The notes: generated by a model from the letters alone, not told the origin. A stretch of 64,000 bases of DNA from an uncultured Alphaproteobacteria bacterium (GCA_944393685.1 CALYAW010000002.1:250420-314419); one strand, 5' to 3'; shown: positions 1 through 8,737, counted from the first letter of the stretch. Translations and numbers: made by a program.

Positions 1-138
1 AACTTTATCATCGACAAGAGGATATAAACAACGTGGATTATATTGTGAAATAATATCAAAGTTACGACGATTCATTCCCAAAACACCGGCTTTGGATAGC
101 TCTTTTGGACTGGCAAACGATTTTAACCATGCAAACAT
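1..138 (-). CDS. RimK-like ATP-grasp ligase, N-terminal fragment
   Basis: Only the first 46 residues are visible; the gene runs off the left edge. The motif MNRRN (residues 22-26) followed by NPRCLYPLVDDK (34-45) is the signature of the alpha-L-glutamate ligase-related ATP-grasp family, a RimK-related branch whose genes normally sit next to a 7TM inactive transglutaminase and a retropepsin-like protein, as here. RimK itself adds glutamate to ribosomal protein S6; the substrate of this branch is not established by anything seen here. The ATG at 138 lies three bases past the upstream stop, so translation is probably coupled. The catalytic domain lies outside the window. Confidence 0.75.
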   Translation of the reverse strand, partial: MFAWLKSFASPKELSKAGVLGMNRRNFDIISQYNPRCLYPLVDDKV

Positions 139-141
139 TTT

Positions 142-1674
142 CTACTTCTTTACCAATGGACGGAATCGTTTGAGCTCCATCAAACGGTATCCGGTGTAGG
201 TTCCTAACAACATAACCATAAATAAAACAACTAAATTAAGCTCATTAAATGCAAACATAATGTGACGAATATACTCACTGCTGATTACAAAATACGTCGC
301 TATCGCTACAACTAAACTAAATATTATCTCTCTGCATGCATTGAGAGCTCCGTCTTCTTCCCAAGTGATTGATGCTCGTTCAATAATCCATGACATAATG
401 ATTATCGGGAAGAATACCGCAGATTGTGCAATGTGAAAATCTAATTGATAACCAATAATCGTCAACGATTGCATTATCAATATCACAAAGATGACAACAG
501 CCGAAATTCTCGGTACCAATAAAAGATTAAACTTGGACATGACAAAACGTATCAAAAGCCCCAATGTCATGATAATGGCAAAACACAACATCCCAGGCCA
601 AAATCCTGTTTTGATTAGAGACATGGCCAACAACATCGGTGTAAATGTGCCCATCGTTTGCAGACCTATAACGTTTCGCATCAAAACAATCATTAAAATT
701 GCCAAAGGAAAAATAGACAACCACTTTAGCGTATTTTGCTGTGCTAAAGGAAGGTTGTATATAGAATATTGAAAACGATCTTCCTGATTGAGTAATTTTG
801 CTCGTTGTCCCGCCAGCTTCATTGATGAGGTAATTGATTTTAAAACAGAAAATTTGATTACTGAATTTTCTCCACCCTCAACATCTATTAAAGATTGGCC
901 ACCTCGTTGAAACAAAACAAAATTATCGGGAATCCCCTTTTTCCCTGTTTTAATGTCGTATATGCGCCAAGAACCATTGGTGTATGCCTCTATCATTAAA
1001 TCCGGAGATAAAGACTTTTTGCTTTCTTGAAGTTTGAAACCTCGTGCAATTTGTGATGGTATTTTCTTTAATGCCAACAAATCTGAGATTATTTCAACCA
1101 TGATTTTTTGTGTCGTCTTAACAGGAAGATAAGCCTGAACCGCTGGATGCATAGGCTCTTCATTGAGCAAACGAATAATTTGGCTTACGGGATCACCTTC
1201 TCTCGCTTGTGCTAATTTTAACAATTGTTTGGCTGCCGCTAATTTTTGTTCGTCAAATATGGGCGCTTCCGGAGTTGCGGGAGCTGCAGACTTTGTTTTA
1301 CCTCGGCTGTCCGTATTATCAAAAAGCAAAATCTTATAATAAATATCTTGTAGCTCTTCTCGAGCCGGGCTGGTCATAATCAATCGAGATGCCGTCTTGT
1401 TTTTACTTATCTTGTAACCTTCGGCTATCGTATTTTCTTCTAATACTTTAAATGAATCATTACTTCTTGGCGTTGTTAAGGAAACTTTTATCGGCTCTCC
1501 TGTCGGTTCAAATGAAATATGGGCTTCAATACTCCAGATATTAGCCGTCTGCTTGGGAGTAAAATGGAAGCCCCAATACTCAACTTTGTAATAAATGCAA
1601 TATCCGGCATAAATAATTGATAAAAATAAAAAAATTGAAAGTATTCCGCGAACGGAGGCTATTTTTTTTAGCAT
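142..1674 (-). CDS. Inactive transglutaminase-like protein with seven C-terminal TM helices
   Basis: This 510-residue inner-membrane protein has one N-terminal membrane segment (about residues 11-28), a periplasmic region to about residue 310 that matches the position of the inactive transglutaminase domain, and a hydrophobic C-terminal half with about seven helices (about 315-500) including the segment GTFTPMLLAMSL. This architecture (Transglut_i_TM plus 7TM_transglut) is known in proteobacteria as the middle gene of a RimK-like/retropepsin-like cluster; its biochemical role is poorly defined, and a sensory or scaffolding role is inference. It begins 12 bases after the upstream lipoprotein gene ends and finishes three bases before the ATP-grasp gene, so the three genes form one operon. 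Confidence 0.8.
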   Translation of the reverse strand: MLKKIASVRGILSIFLFLSIIYAGYCIYYKVEYWGFHFTPKQTANIWSIEAHISFEPTGEPIKVSLTTPRSNDSFKVLEENTIAEGYKISKNKTASRLIMTSPAREELQDIYYKILLFDNTDSRGKTKSAAPATPEAPIFDEQKLAAAKQLLKLAQAREGDPVSQIIRLLNEEPMHPAVQAYLPVKTTQKIMVEIISDLLALKKIPSQIARGFKLQESKKSLSPDLMIEAYTNGSWRIYDIKTGKKGIPDNFVLFQRGGQSLIDVEGGENSVIKFSVLKSITSSMKLAGQRAKLLNQEDRFQYSIYNLPLAQQNTLKWLSIFPLAILMIVLMRNVIGLQTMGTFTPMLLAMSLIKTGFWPGMLCFAIIMTLGLLIRFVMSKFNLLLVPRISAVVIFVILIMQSLTIIGYQLDFHIAQSAVFFPIIIMSWIIERASITWEEDGALNACREIIFSLVVAIATYFVISSEYIRHIMFAFNELNLVVLFMVMLLGTYTGYRLMELKRFRPLVKK

Positions 1675-1686
1675 ACGAAAGTGTCC

Positions 1687-2196
1687 TTAGCGTAGAGTAT
1701 GTTCTATTGACGAATCGACAATAAAGCGCCCTTTCAAAATATTGCGCCCGATTAAACCTTGATATTCAAATTTAGAGCGGTCTGCCAAGGTAAACTCGGC
1801 ATTAATCAATTCACTGCCGATTTTAACATCCATATTGACTGATACTCTTTGTTCATCTCCTTCTATGCGACGAATGGTTACTCTGCGCTGTACTCTTTTT
1901 TCGAATCTGGTTCCGTTTATCTCAAAACTAACCCACTTTTCGCCGTCTCGCTCAAAATTTCGTTGTTTCAAAACGCCGATGGAAGATGTCTCCGCTCCGG
2001 TATCTATTCTTGCCTCTATCGGAATTTCTAACGGCAAAAAATAAACAGGCTCGACTCCGCCTATAATTTCTAATGCGGGATTATTACATTGGCGAACTTC
2101 CACTGCCGGAATCATCGGCGGGCGGGTATTGTTTTGGCAAGCAGATACCATCAGACATAGTCCTCCGCATAGACTGAGAAAAATTTTATTATTCAT
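1687..2196 (-). CDS. Retropepsin-like lipoprotein (RimK-associated 'zinc protease', DUF785 family)
   Basis: A 169-residue lipoprotein: a hydrophobic signal ends in the lipobox MVSAC, so Cys20 would be lipidated. The core contains DTGAETSS (Asp65 in D-T-G-A), the active-site motif of retroviral-type aspartic proteases, followed by the family-typical segments F.FEINGTRFEKRV and LIGRNILKGRFIVD. Databases call the family 'ATP-dependent zinc protease' (PF05618/COG4067), but no metal-binding HExxH is present and the known fold is retropepsin-like, so an aspartic protease or ligand-binding relative is the better call. It is the first gene of the three-gene cluster and the only exported one, placing it on the periplasmic side with the transglutaminase-like domain. 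Confidence 0.8.
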   Translation of the reverse strand: MNNKIFLSLCGGLCLMVSACQNNTRPPMIPAVEVRQCNNPALEIIGGVEPVYFLPLEIPIEARIDTGAETSSIGVLKQRNFERDGEKWVSFEINGTRFEKRVQRRVTIRRIEGDEQRVSVNMDVKIGSELINAEFTLADRSKFEYQGLIGRNILKGRFIVDSSIEHTLR

Positions 2197-2346
2197 TATC
2201 TATATACAATCCTATAAAAAAACTGTCTCAATTATCCCAAAAAGGATAAATTTGTAAAGTTAATTTTCACTTTAATCATACCTATTTATTGAATTAAGTT
2301 ATTATATATGTTAGTATTCTAGACAAAAGATTCGAGGGAAAAAATA

Positions 2347-3669
2347 ATGAGCCAAAACTTAGTTGAAAAATTGCAAGAAATTTGGGATAACGCCCAAAAA
2401 GATCCGACCTTTCGTCACGGAAAGCGTCAGTGGAAAAAAATTCAAAAAACAGACGGATACAAAATCGCCGCTTCCTTGGCTTCCGACGTTGGACAGACAA
2501 TCCGTAAAGGGGCGCGTTATTTGTGGAATCGAGGAAAAATATACGGATTGGTTGCAATGAACTTACTTACCTCCGGGCCTCTTGTCGGCAACCCCTCTCC
2601 TTCCTCTCCGCGTTCAGACAAAGATGAAGACACTCCTGCTGTTCGAAAAGAATATCGATTATCTGATATTCAGGCTCATTTGCAAGCCATGCATTCTTCC
2701 GAAGAACTTGAAAGTATTTGCACAAAACTTATCAGCACAGATTCAATCTATACACAAATTTGCGCCGAACGCTCCCAACAAGTCGGTGATGAAATTTTGC
2801 GCGTCGCCAAAGAAATTCAAACTCAAATTGGCGGTGATAAAGGAAAACGCCGCGCCCAAATCCTTCGCAAGCGGTGGGGAAATGATGTACCTATCGGGCT
2901 GCATTGTTTGCGTAGCGCTTTGGAAGTAACGGCTGAAGCTGCCGAAAATACCTTGGCTCCTGAATTTATTGATATGTTTGTTCAAAAAATTCGTGATTAC
3001 AATCCTAACGGATATTATGGGTTGCATGATGTGTTTTATAAACATCGCAATTATAAAAAAACTACTCGTCAGCATAATTTGTTGCAGATTATTAAAGAAG
3101 AAACTGCAGAAAATCCAAACGATATATGTTTAATCGCACATAAAAGTAAAGGAAACCATACCGGTTCTGGTTATCATATGGTTTTGTATTATAATGGAAT
3201 GATTGTCAGTTTTAACGGTGAACATATTGAGCCTGCTGCCGACTACTTTAAGTATCGCAGCACTCAGGGAGATTTGATTAACATTAGTCGTACTGTTCGT
3301 GAAGACGGAAAAGATGAAATTGTCCGCCAAATAGTTAATCAAATAAAAAATGACATTAAAAAAGGCAAAAACGAAACCATTCAGACTCTCTTGGCTATGT
3401 ATATGGGAAATAAAGATATTCCTTTACAAGACAGAATGTTGGCCGGTTCCGTGATACAAAATAATATGCCCTTGGTTGCCTCAATCAATCCGTTAGACAA
3501 CCTTAGTCATTTGCGTCAAGTTCGTGCAAAATTAAAAGATAGAGAGCAAAGCGTTGCTGCCCTGCCCTCTGCCAGCTTAGAAAAAAACAACCTAAGCACA
3601 AACAAAAATAACTCTCAAATAAAAATTGCTCAAAGCAGAAAAAATAGGCAAAACGGTCTTAATTCTTAG
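2347..3669 (+). CDS. Orphan 440-aa protein with possible papain-like Cys/His/Asn triad
   Basis: I do not recognise this protein. It has no signal peptide; the first 60 residues are basic, then a short hydrophobic stretch at about 63-79 and a Ser/Pro-rich linker to 100. The central part carries GLHCLRSAL (Cys187), GSGYHMVLYYNG (His277) and VSFNGE (Asn290). That order and spacing resemble the Cys-His-Asn arrangement of papain-fold peptidases, which is inference only. The C-terminal 100 residues are charged and low in complexity. The gene has a good ribosome site (GAGGGA about 8 bases before ATG 2347) and stands alone, divergent from the retropepsin operon; its stop codon overlaps the stop of the convergent porin gene. 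Confidence 0.6.
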   Translation: MSQNLVEKLQEIWDNAQKDPTFRHGKRQWKKIQKTDGYKIAASLASDVGQTIRKGARYLWNRGKIYGLVAMNLLTSGPLVGNPSPSSPRSDKDEDTPAVRKEYRLSDIQAHLQAMHSSEELESICTKLISTDSIYTQICAERSQQVGDEILRVAKEIQTQIGGDKGKRRAQILRKRWGNDVPIGLHCLRSALEVTAEAAENTLAPEFIDMFVQKIRDYNPNGYYGLHDVFYKHRNYKKTTRQHNLLQIIKEETAENPNDICLIAHKSKGNHTGSGYHMVLYYNGMIVSFNGEHIEPAADYFKYRSTQGDLINISRTVREDGKDEIVRQIVNQIKNDIKKGKNETIQTLLAMYMGNKDIPLQDRMLAGSVIQNNMPLVASINPLDNLSHLRQVRAKLKDREQSVAALPSASLEKNNLSTNKNNSQIKIAQSRKNRQNGLNS

Positions 3670-4916
3670 AAAAATAACGATGCTCGTAAGCTCAAGACCG
3701 TTGCATGATCTGATTTTGGGTTTTGTGCAGGATTGAAATAAAATTGAATATCCGGTGTAATTGTCATCCATTGCGATATTCCCCATGACCAATAGGCTTC
3801 CAATACGGTTTCTGCCTTATGAGATAATTCTTCGCCGACGGCAGCTTCGTTGATTTTGTTGTATGCCCCTGCAAATCCTATTTGATCAAGACTGTTGCGA
3901 TTGAATGGATTATTAACTGCAAAGCCCAAAACCCAAGATTGATCAATCTCTGCTTGAGAACCTGAAACACCGTTAACTCGTCCAAAAACAGAAAATTTTT
4001 CTCCGAAATCCTGGCTAAAATTTAAGGACCAGCCATTTGTGGTTTGAGGTTCTTTTTTTACGTATGGTTGATTATAAAGTAAAATAGAATATTGCCCGGA
4101 ACCAAGATTGGATATGGTTGGCGAATAAGACAAAGAGGCAAAGGTGGTATAGTGTTCTTCATTTAAATGAGAGGTAGATATACTTTCTCCGCTGATGTTG
4201 GTTGCATCTTGTGCACCAAAACTAAAATTCCAATTTTCATTCGGAGATATTGATATATAGCCGCCCAAAGACGCTGTCGGATAAGTTGAAGATGCATTTT
4301 GTGATAAAGAGTAATTGATAAAATATTGCTGCTGATTGGATAAATAGGTTGTTCCGTCAAAATTGTACAGCGGAAACTGACCTAAAGACACACTTAGCCA
4401 ATTCCATTTTTCAGGTAATTGATAAGTATAATACAATTCATCAAAAGAATTGGATGCCGTCGTATAATCATTAATACCGGTTACGGCTCCGATACGCGTG
4501 TTTATATCTTGGCCGTTGGATCCGCTATAACGAACAATATTATAAGCGGCTGTTAATGTTCCTGCGCCATACTCATTATTAAAATTTTCCCACGTTATTG
4601 ATGGATAAATCATTCCTTGAAACGCAGTTTTTTTTCCATTTGGCGCTCCATATTGCGGCATAAAAGAAAAATCTATTGCAAAACCCAATCCATACTCCTT
4701 TTGTAGATAATCTTTGAAATCGGAATATTTTTGCAATACATCTTTAATATCATGTTCTGCTCGTCTGTAAGCTGATGCCTGTATTCGTTGACGTGCACTT
4801 TTGGACATATAAATCGGATGTGAAGTAGCGACAACTTCCTGAGCCCTAAGCTCAACAGAAAACAGCGACAATCCTGAAGCTAGCCAAAGACAATATTTGA
4901 TATACTGTTTTTTCAT
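3666..4916 (-). CDS. OprB-type carbohydrate-selective outer-membrane porin
   Basis: A 416-residue exported protein with a signal peptide ending near LRAQ (residue 26) and a C-terminal phenylalanine (LRASLFF), the beta-barrel insertion signal. The body alternates aromatic/polar strands typical of a 16-18-strand barrel, and the last third (AETVLEAYWSWGISQWM, then ITPDIQFYFNPA) matches the conserved end of the OprB carbohydrate porin family. It probably forms a passive channel for sugars; the substrate cannot be told from sequence. The N-terminal 60 residues after the signal are helical and charged, a possible periplasmic extension. Start ATG 4916 follows AAGGA by about 6 bases. Confidence 0.75.
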   Translation of the reverse strand: MKKQYIKYCLWLASGLSLFSVELRAQEVVATSHPIYMSKSARQRIQASAYRRAEHDIKDVLQKYSDFKDYLQKEYGLGFAIDFSFMPQYGAPNGKKTAFQGMIYPSITWENFNNEYGAGTLTAAYNIVRYSGSNGQDINTRIGAVTGINDYTTASNSFDELYYTYQLPEKWNWLSVSLGQFPLYNFDGTTYLSNQQQYFINYSLSQNASSTYPTASLGGYISISPNENWNFSFGAQDATNISGESISTSHLNEEHYTTFASLSYSPTISNLGSGQYSILLYNQPYVKKEPQTTNGWSLNFSQDFGEKFSVFGRVNGVSGSQAEIDQSWVLGFAVNNPFNRNSLDQIGFAGAYNKINEAAVGEELSHKAETVLEAYWSWGISQWMTITPDIQFYFNPAQNPKSDHATVLSLRASLFF

Positions 4917-4997
4917 ATTATATCCTTTCCTGTTGACATTTTAGAAAAGATATATATGCGCTATTTTAGATTTTAAAGTATTTCTCTTTCTTCAAAG

Positions 4998-6446
4998 TTA
5001 TTTATGACTATCACATTTACGGCAGCGTGTATTACTACTCTGAAATCTTAAAACTCTCCCGTTGGCGCAAGACGATGTAGTGGTAGAATATCCAAGTGCG
5101 CAAGGGGTTCCTATACAACGTCCGCAAGATGTGCCCGGCTGTTGTTCAAAAACCTGCCCATCTTTACAATTAAACTGACTTATAGAACTTGAATAACCTC
5201 TACGACAAGGTTCTGAAACGCATTTTCGACAAGACGGGTTGTTATTTTGAACACTTAATTTGAGCCCTGAAGCACAGCTTCCAATCTTGGTGCTATATCC
5301 TGCTTGACAAGGTGTGCCACTGCATTTTTTGCATTGAGGATTGGCGCTCTGTGTCAACAACACTTGCCCATCTTCACAAGAAGAAATTAATTCATAGCCT
5401 CCAGAACATGCCGTTCCGGCACACTTTTGACAAAGAGGATTACTATCTTGACGCAATGTTATTTGACCTGAGGAACATATGACTTCCGGAGTATACCCTT
5501 CCTGACATGGCTCTCCTTCACAAAAAACACATAAATTATTATCCGGTTGCGTTTTTTTGCTTTGACCGCTACGACATACATTATAGGTATGATACTGACC
5601 ATTGCAAGGGATGCCCTCGCATTTGAAACATCCTTCTTGTGTGGGATGTTTGACAACTTTTGTGCCGTCCGGACAATCATTTACAAATGTATAGGGCTTG
5701 GGACAAGTGATTAACTCGCATTTTTTGCAAAGCGGAAATCCTTCTTGTTCAACTAATTCATGAGCTTCTCCGCAACTTGTTATTGTCGAGGAAAATCCTT
5801 CTGCACATTTAGGAACACATTTTCCGTTTATGAGCTGATAACCCGCTTTCTTGCAACCGGATATTTTATAAAAATTTCCATACTCGCACTTGCTGTAGTT
5901 ATAGTTTTCATAGTCAAAATCAGAATGCGGAAGCAGAGGATATTCCCGGCTATTGCATAGACACCCGTCTAATTCTCCGTAAGGACAAGAACATGTATTG
6001 GCCCCACTATCTTTAATAAATCCGTTTTTGCAACGAACTGCATAATAGACAATTCCGAGCGTCTTTGTGGTACAGGTTTCTCCAGATGGCTCTGTTCCAA
6101 AAGGTAAATTATCTAGTCTGAAAAAGCGGTTCGAGTTACAGGTGCAAGAAGCTGATGTTCCGTATGCACAGCGGCAATTTCGATAACAGGTTACACCCGG
6201 TAAAGGATAGGCTTCTTCACAGTCTTTATTCTCAGGAACAGCACTATATAAACCCGTAAAACTTTCGCAACGACGATCCGGCTTTTTGTAATTGCTATTG
6301 TTTTCACTTCGCCCTACTCCTTGGGAACCTGAAGATGTATAGTCACCAGCTGCATCAATAATACTGACAACCTTTGCTTCAGACGCAGAACAAATTATTT
6401 GTACAACCGCAAAGGACAAAAACATCCGAAAACCAAAAGATAACAT
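4998..6446 (-). CDS. Secreted cysteine-rich protein with about eight 33-residue repeats
   Basis: A 482-residue exported protein: signal peptide to about residue 24, a Ser/Gly/Asn-rich linker, a cysteine-rich N-terminal region containing PLPGVTCYRNCRC (81-93), and from about residue 214 to the end a tandem array of roughly eight units of about 33 residues. Each unit follows the pattern G-Y, about five residues, Cys, two residues, Gly, about ten residues, C-x2-C, then (G/E)-x-x-C. The even Cys content suggests a disulfide-bonded rod on the surface or in the periplasm. No enzyme domain is visible and the family is unknown to me. ATG 6446 follows AAGGA by about 7 bases. The N-terminal GV-x-C-x3-C-x-C pattern recurs in the protein at 55279-56541. 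Confidence 0.75.
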   Translation of the reverse strand: MLSFGFRMFLSFAVVQIICSASEAKVVSIIDAAGDYTSSGSQGVGRSENNSNYKKPDRRCESFTGLYSAVPENKDCEEAYPLPGVTCYRNCRCAYGTSASCTCNSNRFFRLDNLPFGTEPSGETCTTKTLGIVYYAVRCKNGFIKDSGANTCSCPYGELDGCLCNSREYPLLPHSDFDYENYNYSKCEYGNFYKISGCKKAGYQLINGKCVPKCAEGFSSTITSCGEAHELVEQEGFPLCKKCELITCPKPYTFVNDCPDGTKVVKHPTQEGCFKCEGIPCNGQYHTYNVCRSGQSKKTQPDNNLCVFCEGEPCQEGYTPEVICSSGQITLRQDSNPLCQKCAGTACSGGYELISSCEDGQVLLTQSANPQCKKCSGTPCQAGYSTKIGSCASGLKLSVQNNNPSCRKCVSEPCRRGYSSSISQFNCKDGQVFEQQPGTSCGRCIGTPCALGYSTTTSSCANGRVLRFQSSNTRCRKCDSHK

Positions 6447-6540
6447 CGCAAATTCCTTATATCGCTTGATGATATTTTTATATTGAAGATTTTGTCCCTA
6501 AAAGTCAACGAATCAATTCTTTGGTATTATTTTTTATTTC

Positions 6541-6568
6541 TTGACTTTTGTCTAAAAATGTCTATTCT
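6541..6568 (+). promoter_or_regulatory. Sigma70-like promoter of the 6617-7382 orphan pair
   Basis: A TTGACT -35 box (6541-6546) and TATTCT -10 box (6563-6568) are separated by 16 bases, about 50 bases ahead of the 6617 start codon. No competing gene lies upstream on this strand. Confidence 0.5.
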
Positions 6569-6616
6569 TGTTGTTATAGATTATATAGATATGTCAAACT
6601 AAATTAAAAATGTATT

Positions 6617-6991
6617 ATGAAGTTAAACGTTAAGCAATACTCTTGGACCGAAACGGCTGCGAGTATAAAAGGAGAGTTGTTTGAAACTTTTCCCAACTTG
6701 AAAGATTTCTATACCGTCAATGATGGTATCCTCTCTTATCTGGAGCATGAAAAACCTTACTACAGGCTGGGTTTCGTTTTTGGAATACAAGACATAAAAT
6801 CAGGGAAAGGACAGGCTATCGTCTATTATCCCATGAAAAAGGTTTTTGTCTTTATGTACAAAAAAGCTGAGGCTGTTCCCGTTTCTGATACGGGTGAAAA
6901 GTTCCAGACAAAACGCGGCGAAATGGAAATAGTGAATATAAATGGTGAACTGGCAGTCATGTTTTACAGGACTGCAATTATCACCGAGTAA
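6617..6991 (+). CDS. Orphan 124-aa cytosolic protein
   Basis: I do not recognise this protein. It is soluble, mixed alpha/beta by eye, with no signal peptide, membrane segment or cysteine cluster. The start codon at 6617 is preceded by an A/T-rich leader without a Shine-Dalgarno sequence, unlike most genes in the window. It is followed after 22 bases by another orphan, and a strong terminator at 7400-7436 closes the pair, so the two are one transcription unit. Codon use looks richer in G and C at third positions than neighbouring host-like genes. It could be a laterally acquired accessory gene. Confidence 0.55.
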   Translation: MKLNVKQYSWTETAASIKGELFETFPNLKDFYTVNDGILSYLEHEKPYYRLGFVFGIQDIKSGKGQAIVYYPMKKVFVFMYKKAEAVPVSDTGEKFQTKRGEMEIVNINGELAVMFYRTAIITE

Positions 6992-7013
6992 TAACTAATA
7001 TAAACCCAAGAAA

Positions 7014-7382
7014 ATGGCTAAAAGAAAAAATTATCTCAATACGCCTGAAAACATGACGGTGTATATGAGTAAGGCTCTTGCCCGCGACCTTAAAAATTAT
7101 GCGGGTTTTTGTAATGCAGTGCTTAGTACAATCGATTACGTCGAAGGACCCATCTGGGCAATGCAAGTATATAACGGGAGAACCTCGCACTGGGCTATTC
7201 TGGAAGAAGTCGGTCGTATGATTTACATCTACGCCGGACCTCTCAAACCACAGCCAATATTGCCCCAAGGGCAATTCTACAAACGAGTTCTCCAACACAA
7301 AGGAACTGCCGTAAAACAAATCGGAACAATAGAGTACAACCAACGAATGGAGGTTTGTATTCGTTGGCAGGACGAAGATTGA
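7014..7382 (+). CDS. Orphan 122-aa cytosolic protein
   Basis: Unrecognised soluble protein, basic at the N-terminus (MAKRKNYLN) and containing several Trp/Tyr positions (VEGPIWAMQVYNG, SHWAILEEVGRMIYIYAG). No signal peptide or catalytic motif is evident. The ATG at 7014 lies in the sequence CCCAAGAAA-ATG with no clear Shine-Dalgarno. It forms a two-gene unit with the 6617 orphan and ends 17 bases before an intrinsic terminator. Like its partner it appears more GC-rich than the surrounding genes. Products of such paired orphans may interact, but nothing in the sequence proves this. Confidence 0.55.
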   Translation: MAKRKNYLNTPENMTVYMSKALARDLKNYAGFCNAVLSTIDYVEGPIWAMQVYNGRTSHWAILEEVGRMIYIYAGPLKPQPILPQGQFYKRVLQHKGTAVKQIGTIEYNQRMEVCIRWQDED

Positions 7383-7399
7383 AATACCATGTAAACATT

Positions 7400-7436
7400 A
7401 TCCCCCGCAACGATTGTTGCAGGGGATTTTGTTTTT
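7400..7436 (+). terminator. Intrinsic terminator of the orphan pair
   Basis: A hairpin with arms 7400-7411 and 7416-7427 (one C/A mismatch, four-base loop GATT) is followed by TTTTGTTTTT. Only the plus strand has the T-run. Confidence 0.85.
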
Positions 7437-7452
7437 CTCAAACTCAAATTTA

Positions 7453-8217
7453 TTATTCAAGCCAATATTCTATCGTTGAAACAACACGAATAGTTTTATC
7501 AATGGATTGAGATTCTGATGCATCGGGGCGCTGTTCTCGAGGTAAAATTGAGAATACTCCTTGGCTGGCTCGTTTGATACGCCCGACTTTGCTATCTGAA
7601 CTTTTGGCAAATTCAGCCGCCGCGGCTGCAGCGTTTTTGGTCGCCTCTTCAAGCATTTCCGGCTTAACAGAATTGAGCTCGGTAAATAAATAAGCAACCG
7701 GAGATGTATATTGCGTGTCTAAAATAATACCTTGAGCAACCAAATCTCCATTTTTGCTTAGTGCGGCATCTATCTTGTCTACGTCTGTCGAACGTATGAC
7801 AATATTTTGACTGACAATAAAACGAGCTCCGGTATCATTGGCACTCCGATAAGGGCTAGCCATTATATCATTTGTTTCTACTCGTCCTTCGATAATCTCT
7901 TCAGAGGAGAAACCTTGCGCTGTCAAAAATTTTATGATTATTGATTTTTGGCGTAAAATTTCTTGTTGTGCCTTCGTCAAATCATTATTGGTTACAACAT
8001 AACGAATATTCCATATTCCAAGGTTCGCTTTTACGTCTTTCTCTGCCAAGCCTTTGACGGTTACAAAATTTGAATTTGTTTTGGTACGATAATAAAAATA
8101 CCCCGGGAAAAAACCGCCCAAACTCAAGCCAATTGATATCAAAACGGCGGAAATCAGCTTGCCTCTTTTGCAGCAGCATGCTGATTTTGTTTCGTCTGAT
8201 TTAAGGTCTGTTTGCAT
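7453..8217 (-). CDS. SIMPL domain (DUF541) membrane-anchored periplasmic protein
   Basis: A 254-residue protein with a cytoplasmic N-terminus holding three adjacent cysteines (ACCCKRGK), one membrane anchor at about residues 22-43, and a periplasmic SIMPL/DUF541 domain that opens with FVTVKGLAEKDVKANL and continues through the repeated strand pattern of the family (COG2859). SIMPL proteins are widespread periplasmic or secreted proteins; the best-known relatives are linked to oxidative stress and to interleukin-receptor-associated-kinase signalling in animals, but the bacterial biochemical role is unclear. ATG 8217 follows AAAGGA by seven bases. The gene is monocistronic by spacing. Confidence 0.8.
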   Translation of the reverse strand: MQTDLKSDETKSACCCKRGKLISAVLISIGLSLGGFFPGYFYYRTKTNSNFVTVKGLAEKDVKANLGIWNIRYVVTNNDLTKAQQEILRQKSIIIKFLTAQGFSSEEIIEGRVETNDIMASPYRSANDTGARFIVSQNIVIRSTDVDKIDAALSKNGDLVAQGIILDTQYTSPVAYLFTELNSVKPEMLEEATKNAAAAAAEFAKSSDSKVGRIKRASQGVFSILPREQRPDASESQSIDKTIRVVSTIEYWLE

Positions 8218-8294
8218 TTTTGTTTCCTTTGTTGTTTGTATTTGAGTTATAATCTATAAAACTTTTTTTGAAAAGTTTTATTATCAAACAATCT

Positions 8295-8621
8295 TCAATT
8301 ATCTTCATCATCATCTTCCGTATCATCAGAAGATTTGGAAGACATTATTTGCCACAAAGGTTTACGATACATCCAAAGATTAAATATGCCCAAAACGACA
8401 GAAATCATACCAAACAAAAACAAAATATAGTACCAATTAAGCTGGTTGGCATCCATCATGACGTCTTGTCTTGAAATTCTTACAAATCCTATGGAAATTG
8501 ACGTGATGACAAAAGAAAAAATAAAGGCAAAGGTCCAAATCTTGCGAAACAAATCTTGAGAAAGCATAAAGGAGGTTAAAACATACAACAACAAAAATCC
8601 AAAAAACAAATATAATTCCAT
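8295..8621 (-). CDS. Small three-TM membrane protein with acidic tail
   Basis: I chose the ATG at 8621 (start MELYLFFGF) because it follows AGAGG by about nine bases; a 22-residue extension is possible in frame but starts without a ribosome site. The 108-residue product has three membrane segments at about residues 2-19, 26-48 and 61-81, separated by short polar loops, and ends in a run of Asp/Glu (DDTEDDDEDN). It matches no family I know. The location, head-to-tail after an inter-gene terminator, suggests an independent unit. The acidic cytoplasmic tail could bind cations or a basic partner, which is speculation. Confidence 0.55.
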   Translation of the reverse strand: MELYLFFGFLLLYVLTSFMLSQDLFRKIWTFAFIFSFVITSISIGFVRISRQDVMMDANQLNWYYILFLFGMISVVLGIFNLWMYRKPLWQIMSSKSSDDTEDDDEDN

Positions 8622-8675
8622 GGGTGTTTCCTCTATCTGTGTTTTTATATTCTCTGCCTGATATAAGAAACATTT

Positions 8676-8724
8676 ATTTAAAAACAAGAGCGCCAGATTC
8701 CTGACAAGTCAGAAAATCCGGCAC
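8676..8724 (-). terminator. Intrinsic terminator after the 8738-9244 gene
   Basis: On the minus strand an imperfect stem (GCC-GAT-CTGAC paired with GTCAG-ATC-GGC, about 8690-8724) is followed by CTCTTGTTTTT. The plus strand also shows a T-rich run after the stem, so it may act both ways. Confidence 0.6.
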
Positions 8725-8737
8725 CCTTTTAATTTTT

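Noticed and set aside
3666..3669. Overlapping stop codons of the orphan and porin genes as a sign of gene truncation
   Set aside because: Both proteins end normally (the porin with its terminal Phe); tight convergent ends also occur at 33169-33176 and are ordinary in compact genomes.
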